DNA of 64,000 nucleotides from an uncultured Clostridia bacterium (GTDB taxonomy: Bacteria; Bacillota; Clostridia; Oscillospirales; Acutalibacteraceae), in assembly GCA_930990065.1 (NCBI GenBank), contig CAKNOA010000002.1:1-64000 (forward strand), read 5' to 3'. The translations under genes and the position numbers were made by a program. The notes beneath the pieces were generated by a model that ran no database searches, was not told the DNA's origin, and saw nothing but the letters and a program-made list of their open reading frames with translations. This document shows positions 1 to 8,278 of this stretch, in pieces. Each line of letters opens with the position of its first letter. Positions within the stretch are counted from its first letter, which is position 1.

Positions 1-92
1 TTCCTACACAGGGGGCGTTTTGTCTATTGTCCGTTTTTACTGGTTCGGTCCATTTCCCCTCCGGGCGGCTCTTTCTATTTCGTAAGGGTGCG
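1..92. other. window edge, no gene seen
   Basis: These bases lie downstream of the HAD phosphatase gene on the minus strand. I see no ORF with a ribosome binding site and no clear terminator hairpin here. Confidence 0.5.
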
Positions 93-911
93 TTACCGTT
101 TGCCCGGCAGGGGAATGCCCGCTAATTGGCAAATGGTGCGGCAAGCACCAAAGTGGTTATTGTCTTCTTTGGTGATTTGCGTGGCGGACGAAAACAGCTG
201 GGGATGGGCGTTTTTCATGGCGTAGCTCTGCCCGCAGCTCTGCAAAAGTTCCACATCATTTAAATAATCGCCGATGGCGGCACATTCCTCGGGTTTTACG
301 CCGTAGCGCTTTTGCAAAAAGCGCAGCGCTTCGCCTTTATTCACGTTTTGGCCCGATACATCCACCCAGTCCTGCCCCGACAGTGTCACTTTCAGGCGCA
401 GCGCCAGTTTTTCTTCCAACAGGGGCCAGGCCCGTTTTTCGGCGCCCCGGCGGTCGCACACTGTGACTTTGCAGATCTCTTTTTTCGAGAGCAGCGACAA
501 AATATCGTCCACCGGGGAAAGTTTCGCGTAAAACCGGGATAAGTAGTCCCAGTCCTCCTGGGTATGCGCCCCTTCCACGAAGGAACCGCCGGCGGTGCCG
601 TAAATCACATACGCGCCGGGCAAGGAACGCGTCAGGTGGGTAATCAGTTTTACGTCCCGCGGCATGAGCGACCGGGCGTACACACAGGTTTTGTCTTCGT
701 AGGCCAGCCCGCCGTTTTCGGCGATATAGGTCATGGGGACCGAAACGGAATCAAAATAACAGGTAAGGCTTTCCAGCTGGCGGCCGCTGGCCACCACGAA
801 CCGGATCCCTTTTTCGTTAAGCGCCTGTACCACAGCGGCCATATAGGGGAAGATCTCTTTTTGGTCGTTGAGCAGCGTGCCATCCATATCACTGGCAATC
901 AGTTTGAGCAT
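93..911 (-). CDS. HAD-superfamily Cof-type sugar-phosphate phosphatase
   Basis: This 272-residue protein is a cytosolic Mg2+-dependent phosphatase of the Cof/YbiV type. These usually act on sugar phosphates or other small phosphorylated metabolites. The HAD nucleophile motif DMDGTL is at residues 8-13 (Asp8 and Asp10), and the late acidic motif GDYLNDVE lies near residue 217. The central insert fits the C2-cap Cof class, and the length is normal for it. An in-frame ATG lies 57 bases upstream, but the ATG at 911 follows AAGGAGGG at good spacing and starts the canonical MLKLIASDMDG, so I chose it. The gene is monocistronic and divergent from the next gene. The substrate cannot be told from sequence. 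Confidence 0.88.
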   Translation of the reverse strand: MLKLIASDMDGTLLNDQKEIFPYMAAVVQALNEKGIRFVVASGRQLESLTCYFDSVSVPMTYIAENGGLAYEDKTCVYARSLMPRDVKLITHLTRSLPGAYVIYGTAGGSFVEGAHTQEDWDYLSRFYAKLSPVDDILSLLSKKEICKVTVCDRRGAEKRAWPLLEEKLALRLKVTLSGQDWVDVSGQNVNKGEALRFLQKRYGVKPEECAAIGDYLNDVELLQSCGQSYAMKNAHPQLFSSATQITKEDNNHFGACRTICQLAGIPLPGKR

Positions 912-938
912 AGCAGCTTCCCTCCTTTTACAAAGAAA

Positions 939-968
939 AGTATAGCGGCAAAGGGAAAGCGGTGTCAA
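939..968 (-). promoter_or_regulatory. sigma-A promoter of the HAD phosphatase gene
   Basis: Read on the minus strand, TTGACA (963-968) and TATACT (939-944) are 18 nt apart. They lie about 28 nt upstream of the chosen ATG. Confidence 0.65.
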
Positions 969-1037
969 TGAAAAAACACGGACTGGAAGAAATTCGACTT
1001 TCCGGCAAAAAAATTAGCGTTCCGTGCGGAAAGATGG

Positions 1038-1043
1038 TATAAT
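1038..1043 (+). promoter_or_regulatory. -10 element of the DUF218 gene
   Basis: A perfect TATAAT lies 36 nt upstream of the start codon. The -35 region 17 nt further upstream (TAGCGT) is poor, so only the -10 element is supported. Confidence 0.45.
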
Positions 1044-1078
1044 ATCACATCGGACTAAGCGAAAAAGGAGGATTTTTT

Positions 1079-1882
1079 ATGAAAATGCAGAACCGGGGTG
1101 GGGGTATACAGGCCCTGTGCCCCCGGTGGTGGCAGCTTCTGCTGGCCGTTCTGCCCATAGGCGGTGCCGTGTGGTTTTCCGTGCCGTTTTTTACCATGGG
1201 CTTTTTGGGGGTCGGCATGCTGTTCGGCTGGGGCGTGTGCCTGTGCGTGTTTATAGGGGTGCTGCTGTTCCCCGGCATGATCCGCAGCGGGCGGGGCAAG
1301 AAAACGGCCATCGCCCTGTCGGTTTTGGAGCTATTGGGCCTTTTGTGGATGGGGGCGTGTACCGTCATGATCCTAACCCCTGCGGTTTCCTCCCCGCCGG
1401 AAGACGCGGTGGTGCTGGTGCTGGGGTGTAAGGTAAATCGGGACGGCAGCCCCAGCGTTTCCCTCGCCCGGCGTATTGACGCGGCGGCGGGGTACCTCTT
1501 ACAGCATCCCGACGCTTTATGTGTGGCGTCCGGCGGGCAGGGGGAAAATGAACCCGAAGCGGAAAGCGATGTCATCAAACGGGAACTGATCGAGCGCGGG
1601 GTGGAAGAAGACCGCATTTTTACGGAACCGGCGTCCACCACCACAGAGGAAAACATGGCGTTTAGCGCCGCGCTGTTGGAAGAAAAGGGGCTGTCAAATC
1701 AAATTGTGATGGTCACCGAAGATTTCCACCAGTACCGCGCCGCCCGGCTGGCCCGCAGCGAGGGGCTTATCCCGTACCCCATCGCCTGCCAAAGCCGCCC
1801 AGCCATGTTCCCAACAAATTATGGGCGGGAAGTCATGGCGCTGACCCTTTATTGGCTGTCCTTTGGGCACTTCACTGGTTGA
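1079..1882 (+). CDS. DUF218 (YdcF/SanA/ElyC family) membrane protein
   Basis: This 267-residue protein has two or three hydrophobic segments within about residues 15-100. A DUF218 domain follows, starting at VLVLGCKV and containing the SGGQGENE, ESDVIKREL and TTTEENM motifs of the family. DUF218 proteins such as SanA, ElyC and YdcF are linked to envelope maintenance or small-molecule binding, but their chemistry is poorly defined. The start follows AAAGGAGG closely. The stop codon overlaps the -35 box of the pyr operon promoter, so this gene is a separate unit that abuts the pyrimidine operon. Family assignment is firm and the biological role is not. Confidence 0.82.
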   Translation: MKMQNRGGGIQALCPRWWQLLLAVLPIGGAVWFSVPFFTMGFLGVGMLFGWGVCLCVFIGVLLFPGMIRSGRGKKTAIALSVLELLGLLWMGACTVMILTPAVSSPPEDAVVLVLGCKVNRDGSPSVSLARRIDAAAGYLLQHPDALCVASGGQGENEPEAESDVIKRELIERGVEEDRIFTEPASTTTEENMAFSAALLEEKGLSNQIVMVTEDFHQYRAARLARSEGLIPYPIACQSRPAMFPTNYGREVMALTLYWLSFGHFTG

Positions 1883-1907
1883 ACCCGGCGGGCAGAATGT
1901 GTATAAT
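1879..1907 (+). promoter_or_regulatory. pyr operon promoter
   Basis: TTGAAC (1879-1884), a 17-nt spacer and TATAAT (1902-1907). The -35 box overlaps the stop codon of the upstream gene. The roughly 45-nt leader holds a GC-rich hairpin (GCCGCC/GGGCGGC, about 1921-1941) just before the pyrC ribosome binding site. I do not see the long antiterminator/terminator pair of a PyrR attenuator. Confidence 0.8.
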
Positions 1908-1959
1908 AAGAAACGACAAAGCCGCCGGGTAAGCGGGCGGCGAAAAGGGGGAACAAACT

Positions 1960-3243
1960 ATGCCCAGTATGCTGATTACCGGAGCCCGGGTTGTGGACCC
2001 GGCTTCCCATACGGACGCGGTGATGGATGTACTGGTAAACGACGATGCCATCGCCCGTATGGAACCGTCCATCCAGCCGCCGCCCGGGGCCCAGGTGATA
2101 GACGCCCATGGGTGGGTGGCTGCGCCGGGCTTTGTGGACATGCATGTGCATCTGCGTGACCCGGGCCAAACCCACAAGGAAGATATTTTCACCGGCTGCC
2201 GCGCGGCGGCAGCGGGCGGGGTCACCAGTCTACTATGTATGCCCAATACCACCCCGGCCATCGATACGCCCGAAACGGTGCAATATGTAAAAGAAAAAAG
2301 CGCCGGGGCCGACGCCCATGTGTATGTGTGCGGGGCCATTTCCCGGGGGCTGAAAGGGGACGAGGCCACCGACATTGCCGCCCTGAAGCAGGCCGGGGTC
2401 ATCGCCCTGTCGGATGACGGGCGGCCCGTCAAATCGGCCGCCATGATGGCCAAAGCCATGCAGGAAGCAAAGCGGCTGCACCTGACGGTCACTGCCCACT
2501 GTGAAGACCTGCCGTTAGCGGCGGGCGGGATTATGAACGACGGGGTGGTATCCCGGGAACTGGGCGTGCCCGGCGACCCGGCGGCCGCCGAAGATGTGGG
2601 CACCGCCCGGGAAATCGCCCTGGCCGCGTCCCTTCATGTGCCGGTGCACATCTGCCACGTGAGCACCGCCGTTAGCGCCGCCATGATCCGCGCGGCCCAG
2701 AGGGACGGCGTGGCCGTTACCGGGGAAACCTGCCCCCATTACCTGCTGTTAACGGAAGAGGCCCTGCGCAGCCGGGACGCGAATTTCCGCATGAACCCGC
2801 CCCTGCGCACGGAAAAAGACCGCCTCGCTATGATTAAGGCCCTGCAGGACGGCACCCTGAGCGCGATTTCCACCGACCATGCGCCCCATGCGCCGGAGGA
2901 AAAGGCGGTCTTTGAAAAAGCGCCCAACGGCTCTATCGGCATGGAAACGTCGTTTGCCGCCAGCTACACGGCCCTTGTGAAAACCGGGGCGCTGTCGCTT
3001 TCGTCGCTCATCGAAAAAATGAGCGTGAACCCGGCCCACCTTTTGCACATCGATGCCGGGTACCTGTCGCCCGGCGGCCCGGCCGACATTGTACTGTTGG
3101 ACGAAAACGAAGAATGGGTGGTCGACCCCGATCACCTGCACGGCAAAAGCCGCAACACGCCCTTTGCGGGCATGCGCCTAACTGGCCGGGTGAAAATGAC
3201 CGTCTGCGGCGGGAAGATCGTCTATGATTCCCGGCAGGCGTAA
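1960..3243 (+). CDS. pyrC: dihydroorotase
   Basis: Dihydroorotase cyclises N-carbamoyl-aspartate to dihydroorotate, the third step of de novo pyrimidine synthesis, in the cytosol. The 427-residue length and motifs fit the class I (Gram-positive) enzyme. The zinc motif DMHVHLRDPG is at 60-69 (His62, His64). HCED, HICHVST and STDHAPH supply the other metal and substrate ligands. The ATG follows a GGGGGAA ribosome binding site. It is the first gene of the pyrC-pyrF-pyrK-pyrD run. pyrB, pyrE and carAB are absent here and must lie elsewhere. Confidence 0.95.
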   Translation: MPSMLITGARVVDPASHTDAVMDVLVNDDAIARMEPSIQPPPGAQVIDAHGWVAAPGFVDMHVHLRDPGQTHKEDIFTGCRAAAAGGVTSLLCMPNTTPAIDTPETVQYVKEKSAGADAHVYVCGAISRGLKGDEATDIAALKQAGVIALSDDGRPVKSAAMMAKAMQEAKRLHLTVTAHCEDLPLAAGGIMNDGVVSRELGVPGDPAAAEDVGTAREIALAASLHVPVHICHVSTAVSAAMIRAAQRDGVAVTGETCPHYLLLTEEALRSRDANFRMNPPLRTEKDRLAMIKALQDGTLSAISTDHAPHAPEEKAVFEKAPNGSIGMETSFAASYTALVKTGALSLSSLIEKMSVNPAHLLHIDAGYLSPGGPADIVLLDENEEWVVDPDHLHGKSRNTPFAGMRLTGRVKMTVCGGKIVYDSRQA

Positions 3244-3293
3244 CATCCCCCTTTTAAGGAAAATCAAAATTCATCATGAGGAGATAGAAAAAC

Positions 3294-4226
3294 ATGGCAC
3301 TGGACAGAATGATCGAAGCAATCGCCCAAAAACAGAACCCCACCGTAGCCGGGCTTGACCCGAAGCTCGACTATATCCCCGCGTTTATCAAAGAGCGCTG
3401 CTTTGAAGAATACGGCAAAAATTTGCAAGGGGCCGCCCAGGCACTCTTGCTCTTTAACTGCGGGCTGATCGACGCGCTGTGCGATATTGTGCCCGCTGTG
3501 AAACCCCAGTGCGCGTACTATGAAATGTACGGCTGGGCCGGGGTGAAAGCGCTGCACGACACCATCGCCTATGCCCACGACAAAGGCATGTTCGTCATCA
3601 CCGACGGCAAGCGCAACGATATTGGCGCCACCATGACGGCCTATGCGGCGGCCCATTTGGGTGACACCGATGTGGAAGGCGTAACGGCCACGGCCTTTGG
3701 CAGCGATGCTTTGACTGTCAACGGGTACCTGGGGTCCGACGGGATCCGCCCGTTGCTCTCGGTGTGTAAGGAAAAAGATGCCGGTATTTTTGTGCTGGTC
3801 AAAACGTCCAACCCCTCGTCCGGGGAACTGCAGGACCGCATTTTGCAGGACGGCAGCAGCATTTACGCCACCATGGGGAACATGTGCGAAGAATGGGGCA
3901 AAGAACTGCCCGGCCGGTACGGCTATACCGGCGTCGGCGCCGTGGTAGGGGCCACGTATCCGGCCCAATTGGGTGAAATGCGCAAAGCGGCGCCCCACAC
4001 GTTCTTCCTGGTGCCCGGTTACGGCGCCCAGGGCGGTGCCGCCGACGACGTAGCCCCGGCGTTCGATCAAAAGGGCCTGGGGGCTATTGTCAATGCCAGC
4101 CGCGGCATTATGTGCGCCTGGCAGAAGCATGGCTTTGACGAAAAAGATTTTGGACAGGCCGCGCGGGAAGAAGCTTTGCGCATGCGCGACGCCATCGTGT
4201 CCCGCATTGGGCCGATCACGCTGTAA
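3294..4226 (+). CDS. pyrF: orotidine-5'-phosphate decarboxylase (long form)
   Basis: This enzyme decarboxylates OMP to UMP, the last step of UMP synthesis. At 310 residues it is the longer subfamily found in many Clostridia, actinobacteria and myxobacteria. The catalytic Lys/Asp array is visible as DGKRNDIGATM, and the phosphate-binding end as VNASRGI. It starts 50 nt after pyrC behind GAGGAGA and is 18 nt from pyrK, so it is cotranscribed. The function is clear from the motifs. Confidence 0.95.
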   Translation: MALDRMIEAIAQKQNPTVAGLDPKLDYIPAFIKERCFEEYGKNLQGAAQALLLFNCGLIDALCDIVPAVKPQCAYYEMYGWAGVKALHDTIAYAHDKGMFVITDGKRNDIGATMTAYAAAHLGDTDVEGVTATAFGSDALTVNGYLGSDGIRPLLSVCKEKDAGIFVLVKTSNPSSGELQDRILQDGSSIYATMGNMCEEWGKELPGRYGYTGVGAVVGATYPAQLGEMRKAAPHTFFLVPGYGAQGGAADDVAPAFDQKGLGAIVNASRGIMCAWQKHGFDEKDFGQAAREEALRMRDAIVSRIGPITL

Positions 4227-4244
4227 TAAGGAAGGAGTCGGGCT

Positions 4245-5006
4245 ATGAAATATCAGGTGGAAAACGGTGTGCTGCTGCACGCCGCCGCGCTCACCGGGGA
4301 TGTCTATGATTTTGTCATCAAAGCGCCGGGCATTGCGAAAAAAGCGCAGCCCGGGCAGTTTGTCCATGTGGCCGTACCGGGCAAAACCCTGCGCCGGCCC
4401 ATTTCCCTGTGCGGCTTTAACGCCGAAGAAGGCACCCTGCGCCTGGTGTTCCAGGTGCGCGGGGAAGGCACCGCCATTCTGGCCACTTTGCAGGAAGGCG
4501 CGACCCTTGACCTATTAGGGCCCCTGGGCCACGGGTTCCCCGCGCCCAAAGAAGGGCAAAAAGCGCTGTATGTCGGCGGGGGCATCGGCGTGCCGCCGCT
4601 GTTGCAGGCCAGCAAAGCGGCCGGGGAAAACGCCCTCGTGTGCTTAGGGTTCCGCACGGCGTCGGCTGTGATTTTGCAGCAGGATTTTGAACAAAACGGC
4701 GCCACGGTGTACCTGGCGACCGACGACGGGTCCCTGGGGCATCACGGGTTTGCCGCCGACTGTGCCAAAGACCTTTCCTTTGACGTGGCGTATGCCTGCG
4801 GCCCCACCCCCATGCTGCGGGCGGTGCGGGATCTGGCCAAAGAAAAGGGCGTGCCCTGCTATTTGTCGCTGGAAGAGCGCATGGCGTGCGGCGTAGGGGC
4901 CTGCTTGGGGTGCGCGACGCCTCTCATCCGGGAAGACGGCACGAAATATTTTGGCCATGTGTGCAAAGACGGCCCGGTGTTCGAAGCCGGCAGCGTGGAC
5001 TTATAA
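4245..5006 (+). CDS. pyrK: dihydroorotate dehydrogenase B, electron-transfer subunit
   Basis: PyrK is the FAD and [2Fe-2S] subunit that passes electrons from the PyrD flavin to NAD+. The 253-residue protein shows the FAD-binding RRPISLCG, the NAD-binding GGGIGVPPL, and a C-terminal cluster with cysteines spaced C-x4-C-x2-C followed by a distant fourth cysteine. Its place between pyrF and pyrD is the usual Gram-positive order and confirms a class 1B heteromeric enzyme. The ribosome binding site is AAGGAG. Confidence 0.95.
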   Translation: MKYQVENGVLLHAAALTGDVYDFVIKAPGIAKKAQPGQFVHVAVPGKTLRRPISLCGFNAEEGTLRLVFQVRGEGTAILATLQEGATLDLLGPLGHGFPAPKEGQKALYVGGGIGVPPLLQASKAAGENALVCLGFRTASAVILQQDFEQNGATVYLATDDGSLGHHGFAADCAKDLSFDVAYACGPTPMLRAVRDLAKEKGVPCYLSLEERMACGVGACLGCATPLIREDGTKYFGHVCKDGPVFEAGSVDL

Positions 5007-5024
5007 AGGGAGGAATCAAACGGT

Positions 5025-5936
5025 ATGACCGATCTGTCTGTCAACGTAGCGGGCGTTGCGTTTCATAACCCGCTGATCGCCGCATCGGGCACCTTTGGCT
5101 TTGGCCGGGAATATGCGGAATTTTACCCCCTGTCCACCCTGGGGGGCATTTCCTGCAAAGGCATTACCTTACAGGAGCGCCCGGGGAACCCGCCGCCCCG
5201 TATTGCCGAAACGCCTTCCGGCATGCTCAACGCCGTAGGGCTGCAAAACCCCGGGGTCGATCATTTCATCCGGGAAGACCTGCCCTGGCTGCGGGAACAG
5301 GGCACCCGCATCATTGCGAATATCGCCGGCAACACGCCGGAAGATTACTGCGCCATGGCGGAAAAACTCAATGACACCGATGTGGACATGATCGAACTGA
5401 ACATCTCCTGCCCCAATGTGAAACAGGGCGGCGTGCAGTTCGGCACCACCACCGAAGGGGTCTCCGGCATCACCGGGGCCGTGCGCCGGGTGTGCAAAAA
5501 GCCTTTGATGGTGAAACTGTCCCCCAATGTGAGCGATATTGGCGAAATGGCCCTGGCGGCGGAAGCAGCCGGTGCCGACGCCATCTCCCTGATCAACACC
5601 CTGACGGGTATGCGCATCGACATCCGCACCCGCCGGCCCATTATCCGCAACAACACCGGCGGCCTGTCCGGCCCGGCGGTGTTCCCGGTGGCCGTGCGCA
5701 TGGTGTGGCAGGCCGCTTCCAAAGTGAAGATCCCGGTGGTGGGGCTTGGCGGCATTGCCACGTGGCAGGACGCCGTGGAAATGCTCATGGCCGGGGCCAC
5801 CGCCCTGCAAATTGGTACCGTGCTGTTTACGGACCCCATGGCCCCGGTGAAAATCTTAAAGGGCCTGGAAAACTTTCTACAGGAACAGGGCATCGAACAC
5901 GTGTCGGAACTCACGGGCACGGTGCGCCCCTGGTAA
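5025..5936 (+). CDS. pyrD: dihydroorotate dehydrogenase B, catalytic subunit
   Basis: This FMN enzyme oxidises dihydroorotate to orotate and works with PyrK to pass electrons to NAD+. It has 303 residues. The active-site cysteine is in ELNISCPN, and the phosphate-binding residues are in GLGGIA and the following glycine-rich segment. The start follows AAAGGGAGG 18 nt after pyrK, so the two subunits are translated in tandem. A class 1B assignment follows from pairing with pyrK. Confidence 0.95.
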   Translation: MTDLSVNVAGVAFHNPLIAASGTFGFGREYAEFYPLSTLGGISCKGITLQERPGNPPPRIAETPSGMLNAVGLQNPGVDHFIREDLPWLREQGTRIIANIAGNTPEDYCAMAEKLNDTDVDMIELNISCPNVKQGGVQFGTTTEGVSGITGAVRRVCKKPLMVKLSPNVSDIGEMALAAEAAGADAISLINTLTGMRIDIRTRRPIIRNNTGGLSGPAVFPVAVRMVWQAASKVKIPVVGLGGIATWQDAVEMLMAGATALQIGTVLFTDPMAPVKILKGLENFLQEQGIEHVSELTGTVRPW

Positions 5937-5969
5937 GGTTTCATTCGTAAAAAGAAGGGTATAGAAAGT

Positions 5970-6641
5970 ATGAAAACAAAAATTCTTCTGGTGCGCCACT
6001 GCCAGGCCATGGGGAACCGCAACAAGTGTTTCCAGGGCCTGACCGATACCGACATTAGCGAAGAAGGGCAAAAACAGCTGGACTTATTGAGCGTGCGCCT
6101 GCGCAATACGGTGTTTGACGCCGTGTATAGCAGCCCCTTAAAGCGGGCGTACTTAACGGCACAGGCGATGGTGCGCTTCCACCCCCAGCCGGTGACGGTG
6201 CTGCCGGATTTAATTGAAATTAACGCCGGGGACTGGGAGGGCCGCTCCTGGGCGGAGATCCCCTCTCTGTGGCCTCGTCAGGCTCGGGACTGGAACGAGC
6301 GGCCCTATGCGTGCTGCCCGCCCGGCGGCGAACCCATGGCCCATGTGTACGAACGCATGAAGCGGGGGCTGCAATTTATCGCGAAACAGCACCCCGGCGC
6401 CCTGGTGGCGGCGGCTTCCCATGGCTGCGCCATCCGCAATGCGGTGTGCTGGGCCAAGGGGCTGCCGGTCACCGAAATCAGCCAGTGTCACTTCCCTGAT
6501 AACACGGGGATTACCACCATCGAAATCGACGAAAACGGGGTGCCGTCGCTCCTCAGCTTTAACGATACGTCCCATTTGCCCGACGAGTTCCGCCGGAACA
6601 GCCACCTGCCGTCTTTTGACCTGACGGGGGTGACCGTATGA
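5970..6641 (+). CDS. histidine phosphatase (phosphoglycerate-mutase-like)
   Basis: This 223-residue protein belongs to the histidine phosphatase superfamily. The usual catalytic RHG motif reads RHC here (LLVRHCQAMGN, His10). SSPLKRA, the EINAGDWEG acidic segment and the second histidine in AASHGCAI are intact, so activity is plausible. Members range from phosphoglycerate mutase to alpha-ribazole phosphatase and broad phosphatases, and the substrate cannot be named. It follows pyrD by 33 nt, and its stop overlaps the ruvX start (ATGA), so it is in the same operon. Confidence 0.82.
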   Translation: MKTKILLVRHCQAMGNRNKCFQGLTDTDISEEGQKQLDLLSVRLRNTVFDAVYSSPLKRAYLTAQAMVRFHPQPVTVLPDLIEINAGDWEGRSWAEIPSLWPRQARDWNERPYACCPPGGEPMAHVYERMKRGLQFIAKQHPGALVAAASHGCAIRNAVCWAKGLPVTEISQCHFPDNTGITTIEIDENGVPSLLSFNDTSHLPDEFRRNSHLPSFDLTGVTV

Positions 6642-7048
6642 TTATTATGGGCGTCGATTTGGGCCACGCGCGCACCGGCATTGCCGTGTGCGACAAGCGG
6701 GAGATTTTAGCGTCCCCGGTGAAAGTCATCACGGCGTATACCAATGAAAAAGTGGCGGCCGAAGCGGCGGCCCTCGCCAAAGAACTGCGCGCCGAAAAAA
6801 TCGTGGTGGGTTTGCCGCGGAACATGGACGGCAGCGAAGGGGAGAGCGCCCAAAACGCCCGGGCCTTTGCCGCTATGCTGCAAGAGAGCACCGGGCTGCC
6901 GGTGGTCATGCAGGACGAACGGGGCACCACGGTGACGGCCCACGGGTACTTAAACGAAACCAATGTGCGCGGCAAAAAGCGCAAACAAACGGTAGACGCC
7001 GTGGCGGCCGTGATCATTTTGCAAAATTACCTGGATTCCACCCGGTAA
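6638..7048 (+). CDS. ruvX: Holliday-junction resolvase-like RuvX/YqgF
   Basis: This 136-residue RNase H-fold protein has the family opening IMGVDLGHARTGIAV, which carries the first catalytic Asp, then VVGLPRNMDGSEG and QDERGTT. YqgF proteins act in pre-16S rRNA 5'-end processing and were named for a resolvase-like fold. The start overlaps the preceding stop by four bases, so translation is probably coupled. In many Firmicutes ruvX lies beside the DUF1292 gene yrzB. Here a DUF1292 gene is only about 1.2 kb away, on the opposite strand. Confidence 0.92.
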   Translation: MIIMGVDLGHARTGIAVCDKREILASPVKVITAYTNEKVAAEAAALAKELRAEKIVVGLPRNMDGSEGESAQNARAFAAMLQESTGLPVVMQDERGTTVTAHGYLNETNVRGKKRKQTVDAVAAVIILQNYLDSTR

Positions 7049-7056
7049 CAAAAAGA

Positions 7057-7094
7057 AAACGCTTGGCTCTTTTTTTCGGGCCAAGCGTTTTTTA
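7057..7094. terminator. bidirectional terminator between ruvX and degV
   Basis: The 11-bp stem AAACGCTTGGC/GCCAAGCGTTT encloses a T-rich loop and is followed by TTTTT. A-rich sequence on the other side lets it serve the convergent degV gene too. Confidence 0.9.
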
Positions 7095-7102
7095 CTAAGT
7101 TT

Positions 7103-7975
7103 TTACCGGTGGCTGCCAAGGAAGAACAGCGCCACCGTGCCGGGGCCGGAATGGGTGCCGATCACCGGGCCGATGGTGTGGATGCGAATGTCCCTCACTG
7201 TCATGGTTTCGCGAATGCGGCCCGCCACATACTCGGCGTCCTGCGGGCAGTCGCCGTGGCTGATGAAAATCATCTGCTCCTCGGGGTTTTCGACGGTTTC
7301 TTTCATGTGGCGCACCAGCGCCTCCAGCGACTGGCGGCGGCCCCGCACCTTTTCCATGGGGATCAGGTGCCCATTGTCGTCTACGTGCAAAACGGGCTTA
7401 ATATTCAGCATGGTGCCCACCACCGCCGTGGCCGGCGACACCCGCCCGCCGCGTTTTAAGTGGTGCAGATCGTCCACCGTAAACCAGTGGCACAGCTTTA
7501 GTTTGTTCTCTTCCAGCCACGCGGCCGTTTCCTTCAGCGTGCATCCCTTTTGGCGCATGGCGGCCGCATAGTACGCCAGCAGCCCTTCGCCCATGGAAGC
7601 GCACAGGGAATCCACCACGGTAAACGTGCGGTCCGGGAACCGTTCCCGCAGCTCTTCCTGGGCCAGCCGGGCGGACTGGTACGTGCCCGACAGCCCCGAG
7701 GAAAACGAGAGGTACAGCACGTCTTCCCCGTTTTCAAGGAACGGGCTCACCCAATCGACCATCTGCTGCTGGTTGATCTGGGAGGAGGAGGACATTTTCC
7801 CGTGGCGCAGGGATTCATAAAACGCATGGATGTCCAGCTCCCGCCCGTCGGGGTAATCGCGGTAGGCTTTCTCTTCCAGGACAAACGCCATGGGGTAGAC
7901 CTGCAGGTCCAGCTCCTCAACGAGGGAAGCGGGCAAATCGGCGGTCGAATCCGTCAATAACCGGAATTTACACAT
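7103..7975 (-). CDS. DegV family fatty-acid-binding protein
   Basis: This 290-residue DegV/EDD-fold protein binds fatty acids. In Gram-positive bacteria such proteins (FakB) present them to the kinase FakA for phosphorylation. The family opening LLTDSTADLP, the SSSQIN motif and the VDSL...MGEGLL segment are present. A TTG lies directly before the ATG at 7975; I use the ATG, which follows GAAAGGAG at 9 nt. The gene converges on ruvX through a shared terminator. Which fatty acids it prefers is unknown. Confidence 0.9.
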   Translation of the reverse strand: MCKFRLLTDSTADLPASLVEELDLQVYPMAFVLEEKAYRDYPDGRELDIHAFYESLRHGKMSSSSQINQQQMVDWVSPFLENGEDVLYLSFSSGLSGTYQSARLAQEELRERFPDRTFTVVDSLCASMGEGLLAYYAAAMRQKGCTLKETAAWLEENKLKLCHWFTVDDLHHLKRGGRVSPATAVVGTMLNIKPVLHVDDNGHLIPMEKVRGRRQSLEALVRHMKETVENPEEQMIFISHGDCPQDAEYVAGRIRETMTVRDIRIHTIGPVIGTHSGPGTVALFFLGSHR

Positions 7976-8005
7976 CAATATTCGCTCCTTTCAACAAATC
8001 ATACA

Positions 8006-8052
8006 AAAAGAAAAACGCCCTGAACGGCTGCCAGAAGCGGCCATTCGGAGCG
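8006..8052 (-). terminator. terminator upstream of degV
   Basis: On the minus strand CGCTC-GAATGGC pairs with GCCGTTC-GGGCG through a 1x1 mismatch, then TTTTTCTTTTT follows. It ends transcription arriving from the structured RNA candidate or the DUF1292 gene and lies only 31 nt before the DegV ATG. Confidence 0.75.
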
Positions 8053-8062
8053 CATAGATGGT

Positions 8063-8225
8063 AAAAAAAGACCCGCCCGGTCGTAATGCTGCTGGAATAA
8101 CCTGCCTGACAAAACAGCAGGTGGGTGCCCTCCCAACAGGTTCTCGCTCCCACCGTCCCGCCAAAGGCGGGGAGGTCTGCAATCTGCTGCCGGAGCCGGG
8201 CTCCCGATTTAAAACTTGTAGGGGT
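8063..8225 (-). ncRNA. structured RNA candidate, 6S-like
   Basis: The 300 bases between DUF1292 and degV have no credible ORF but strong minus-strand structure. A GGAGC/GCTCC hairpin and a CCCGCC/GGCGGG hairpin are followed by GGTGGGAGCGAGAACC. Then come CACCC and a hairpin ACCTGC/GCAGGT leading to TTATTCCAGCAGCA. The element closes with a small GACC/GGTC hairpin and seven T residues at 8063-8069. The CACC-hairpin-GGTTA-CAGC arrangement resembles the 3' side of the 6S RNA central bubble, and the size (about 160 nt) fits. The similarity is from memory and the 5' end is not fixed. A covariance-model search for 6S RNA would decide. Confidence 0.42.
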
Positions 8226-8278
8226 TACCTTAAGCAACAATGCGCGATGCGGGCAGGCCGTCGAGAAGGGGAAAAAGA

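Noticed and set aside
1914..1959. PyrR attenuator in the pyrC leader
   Set aside because: The leader is about 45 nt with one hairpin and no T-run or antiterminator, too short for the PyrR mechanism.
3264..4367. Long antisense frame over pyrF (367 codons), and similar long frames opposite ftsZ, htpG and GH3
   Set aside because: These are shadows of GC-rich codon usage in the real genes, with no initiation signals and His/Gly/Phe-rich nonsense composition.
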